Assembly: GCA_015852425.1 (NCBI GenBank)
Contig: JAAAIG010000743.1
Location: forward strand, 1 to 19,381
DNA length: 19,381 nucleotides
Source: Gryganskiella cystojenkinii
Taxonomy: Eukaryota > Mortierellomycota > Mortierellomycetes > Mortierellales > Mortierellaceae
Direction of reading: 5' to 3'
The notes below the pieces were generated by a model. The model made no database searches and was not told the DNA's origin. It saw nothing but the letters and a program-made list of their open reading frames with translations. Numbering within the stretch: the first letter of the stretch is position 1; every line of letters begins with the position of its first letter. Made by a program: the position numbers and the translations under genes. Below, one piece after another: positions 18,989-19,381 of this stretch.

Positions 18989-19381
18989 AGAGTTGGTGAG
19001 CTGGTGGGTGAGTGGTATGTAGTTGAGGTGAGAATACGGGGTTCCTTTTTTGTGTTGTTAAGGTCTGAGAATTCGTTGAGTTTTTGTAGAGTTGGGAAAA
19101 TGGAGGCGCGGTCTAAAGGACAATTTCGTTGGAATGGGCTGTAATTCGAGTGGGCTGTAGATGGAATGAAAGAATGAAGTTTGTCATTATTGGGTCATTG
19201 GGTCGAATAGTGGTGGTGAAGAAAACAAAAAAGAACTGTCATAACGGAGCTTGGGTATGTCGGTCGAGAAAGGTGAGCCCTGGCCTTCCATTGTTTGTAT
19301 GTGTCGCTTTTTTGTTCGCAAACCAGGGGTTCGGCAAACGAGCGCTGAACCTAGATTCGATCCCTCCAATAAACCAAAAAA
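18989..19381. other. Upstream region of the second F-box gene, window edge
   Basis: About 393 bp with short direct repeats (TGGGCTGTA twice near 19134-19158, TTGGGTC twice near 19190-19204) and a small hairpin at 19328-19351. It should hold the F-box promoter. No coding sequence is credible. Confidence 0.5.

Overview
The window looks like nuclear DNA of a filamentous fungus, most probably an early-diverging mucoromycete of the Mortierella group. The reasons are intron-dense genes with short GT-AG introns (about 83-230 nt), conserved eukaryotic proteins (HRD1, HEI10), a class II nuclear tRNA gene with an anticodon-loop intron, two large divergent F-box/leucine-rich proteins of a kind expanded in that group, and a decayed Helitron-type helicase. 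The species assignment is inference. No bacterial operons, CRISPR arrays or intact mobile elements are visible.

Layout from left to right. (1) 66-3216, minus: a complete six-exon HRD1/synoviolin ER-associated-degradation ubiquitin ligase. (2) 3717-3824, minus: an intron-containing tRNA-Leu(CAA)-type gene or pseudogene with several non-canonical positions. (3) 4182-5838, plus: an eight-exon HEI10/CCNB1IP1-type RING ligase of meiotic crossover control, including two 22-nt exons. (4) 6106-8238, minus: an eight-exon FAD-dependent monooxygenase, convergent with HEI10. (5) 8653-9801, plus: a frameshifted relic of a Helitron/PIF1-like helicase, followed by about 1 kb without a gene. (6) 10811-12271, minus: a single-exon F-box/LRR-like protein with tandem repeats in its upstream leader. 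(7) 12691-14421, minus: a single-exon protein with about six SANT/Myb-like repeats behind a mitochondrial-type presequence. (8) 14889-16864, plus: a four-exon serine beta-lactamase-like hydrolase, divergent from the SANT gene across a 467-bp shared promoter region. (9) 16976-18988, minus: a second single-exon F-box/LRR-like protein.

The genes do not form a pathway cluster. Four of the eight protein genes belong to the ubiquitin system (HRD1, HEI10, two F-box proteins), which is more likely chance plus F-box family expansion than a functional unit. The most unusual objects are the SANT-repeat protein with a mitochondrial-looking N-terminus, the odd anticodon loop and discriminator base of the tRNA, the micro-exon HEI10 gene in a lineage where sex is rarely seen, and an unexplained 30-bp dyad in the gene-poor stretch after the helicase relic. 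Exon boundaries were derived by hand from GT-AG sites, phase continuity and family similarity; no alignment or transcript data were available.
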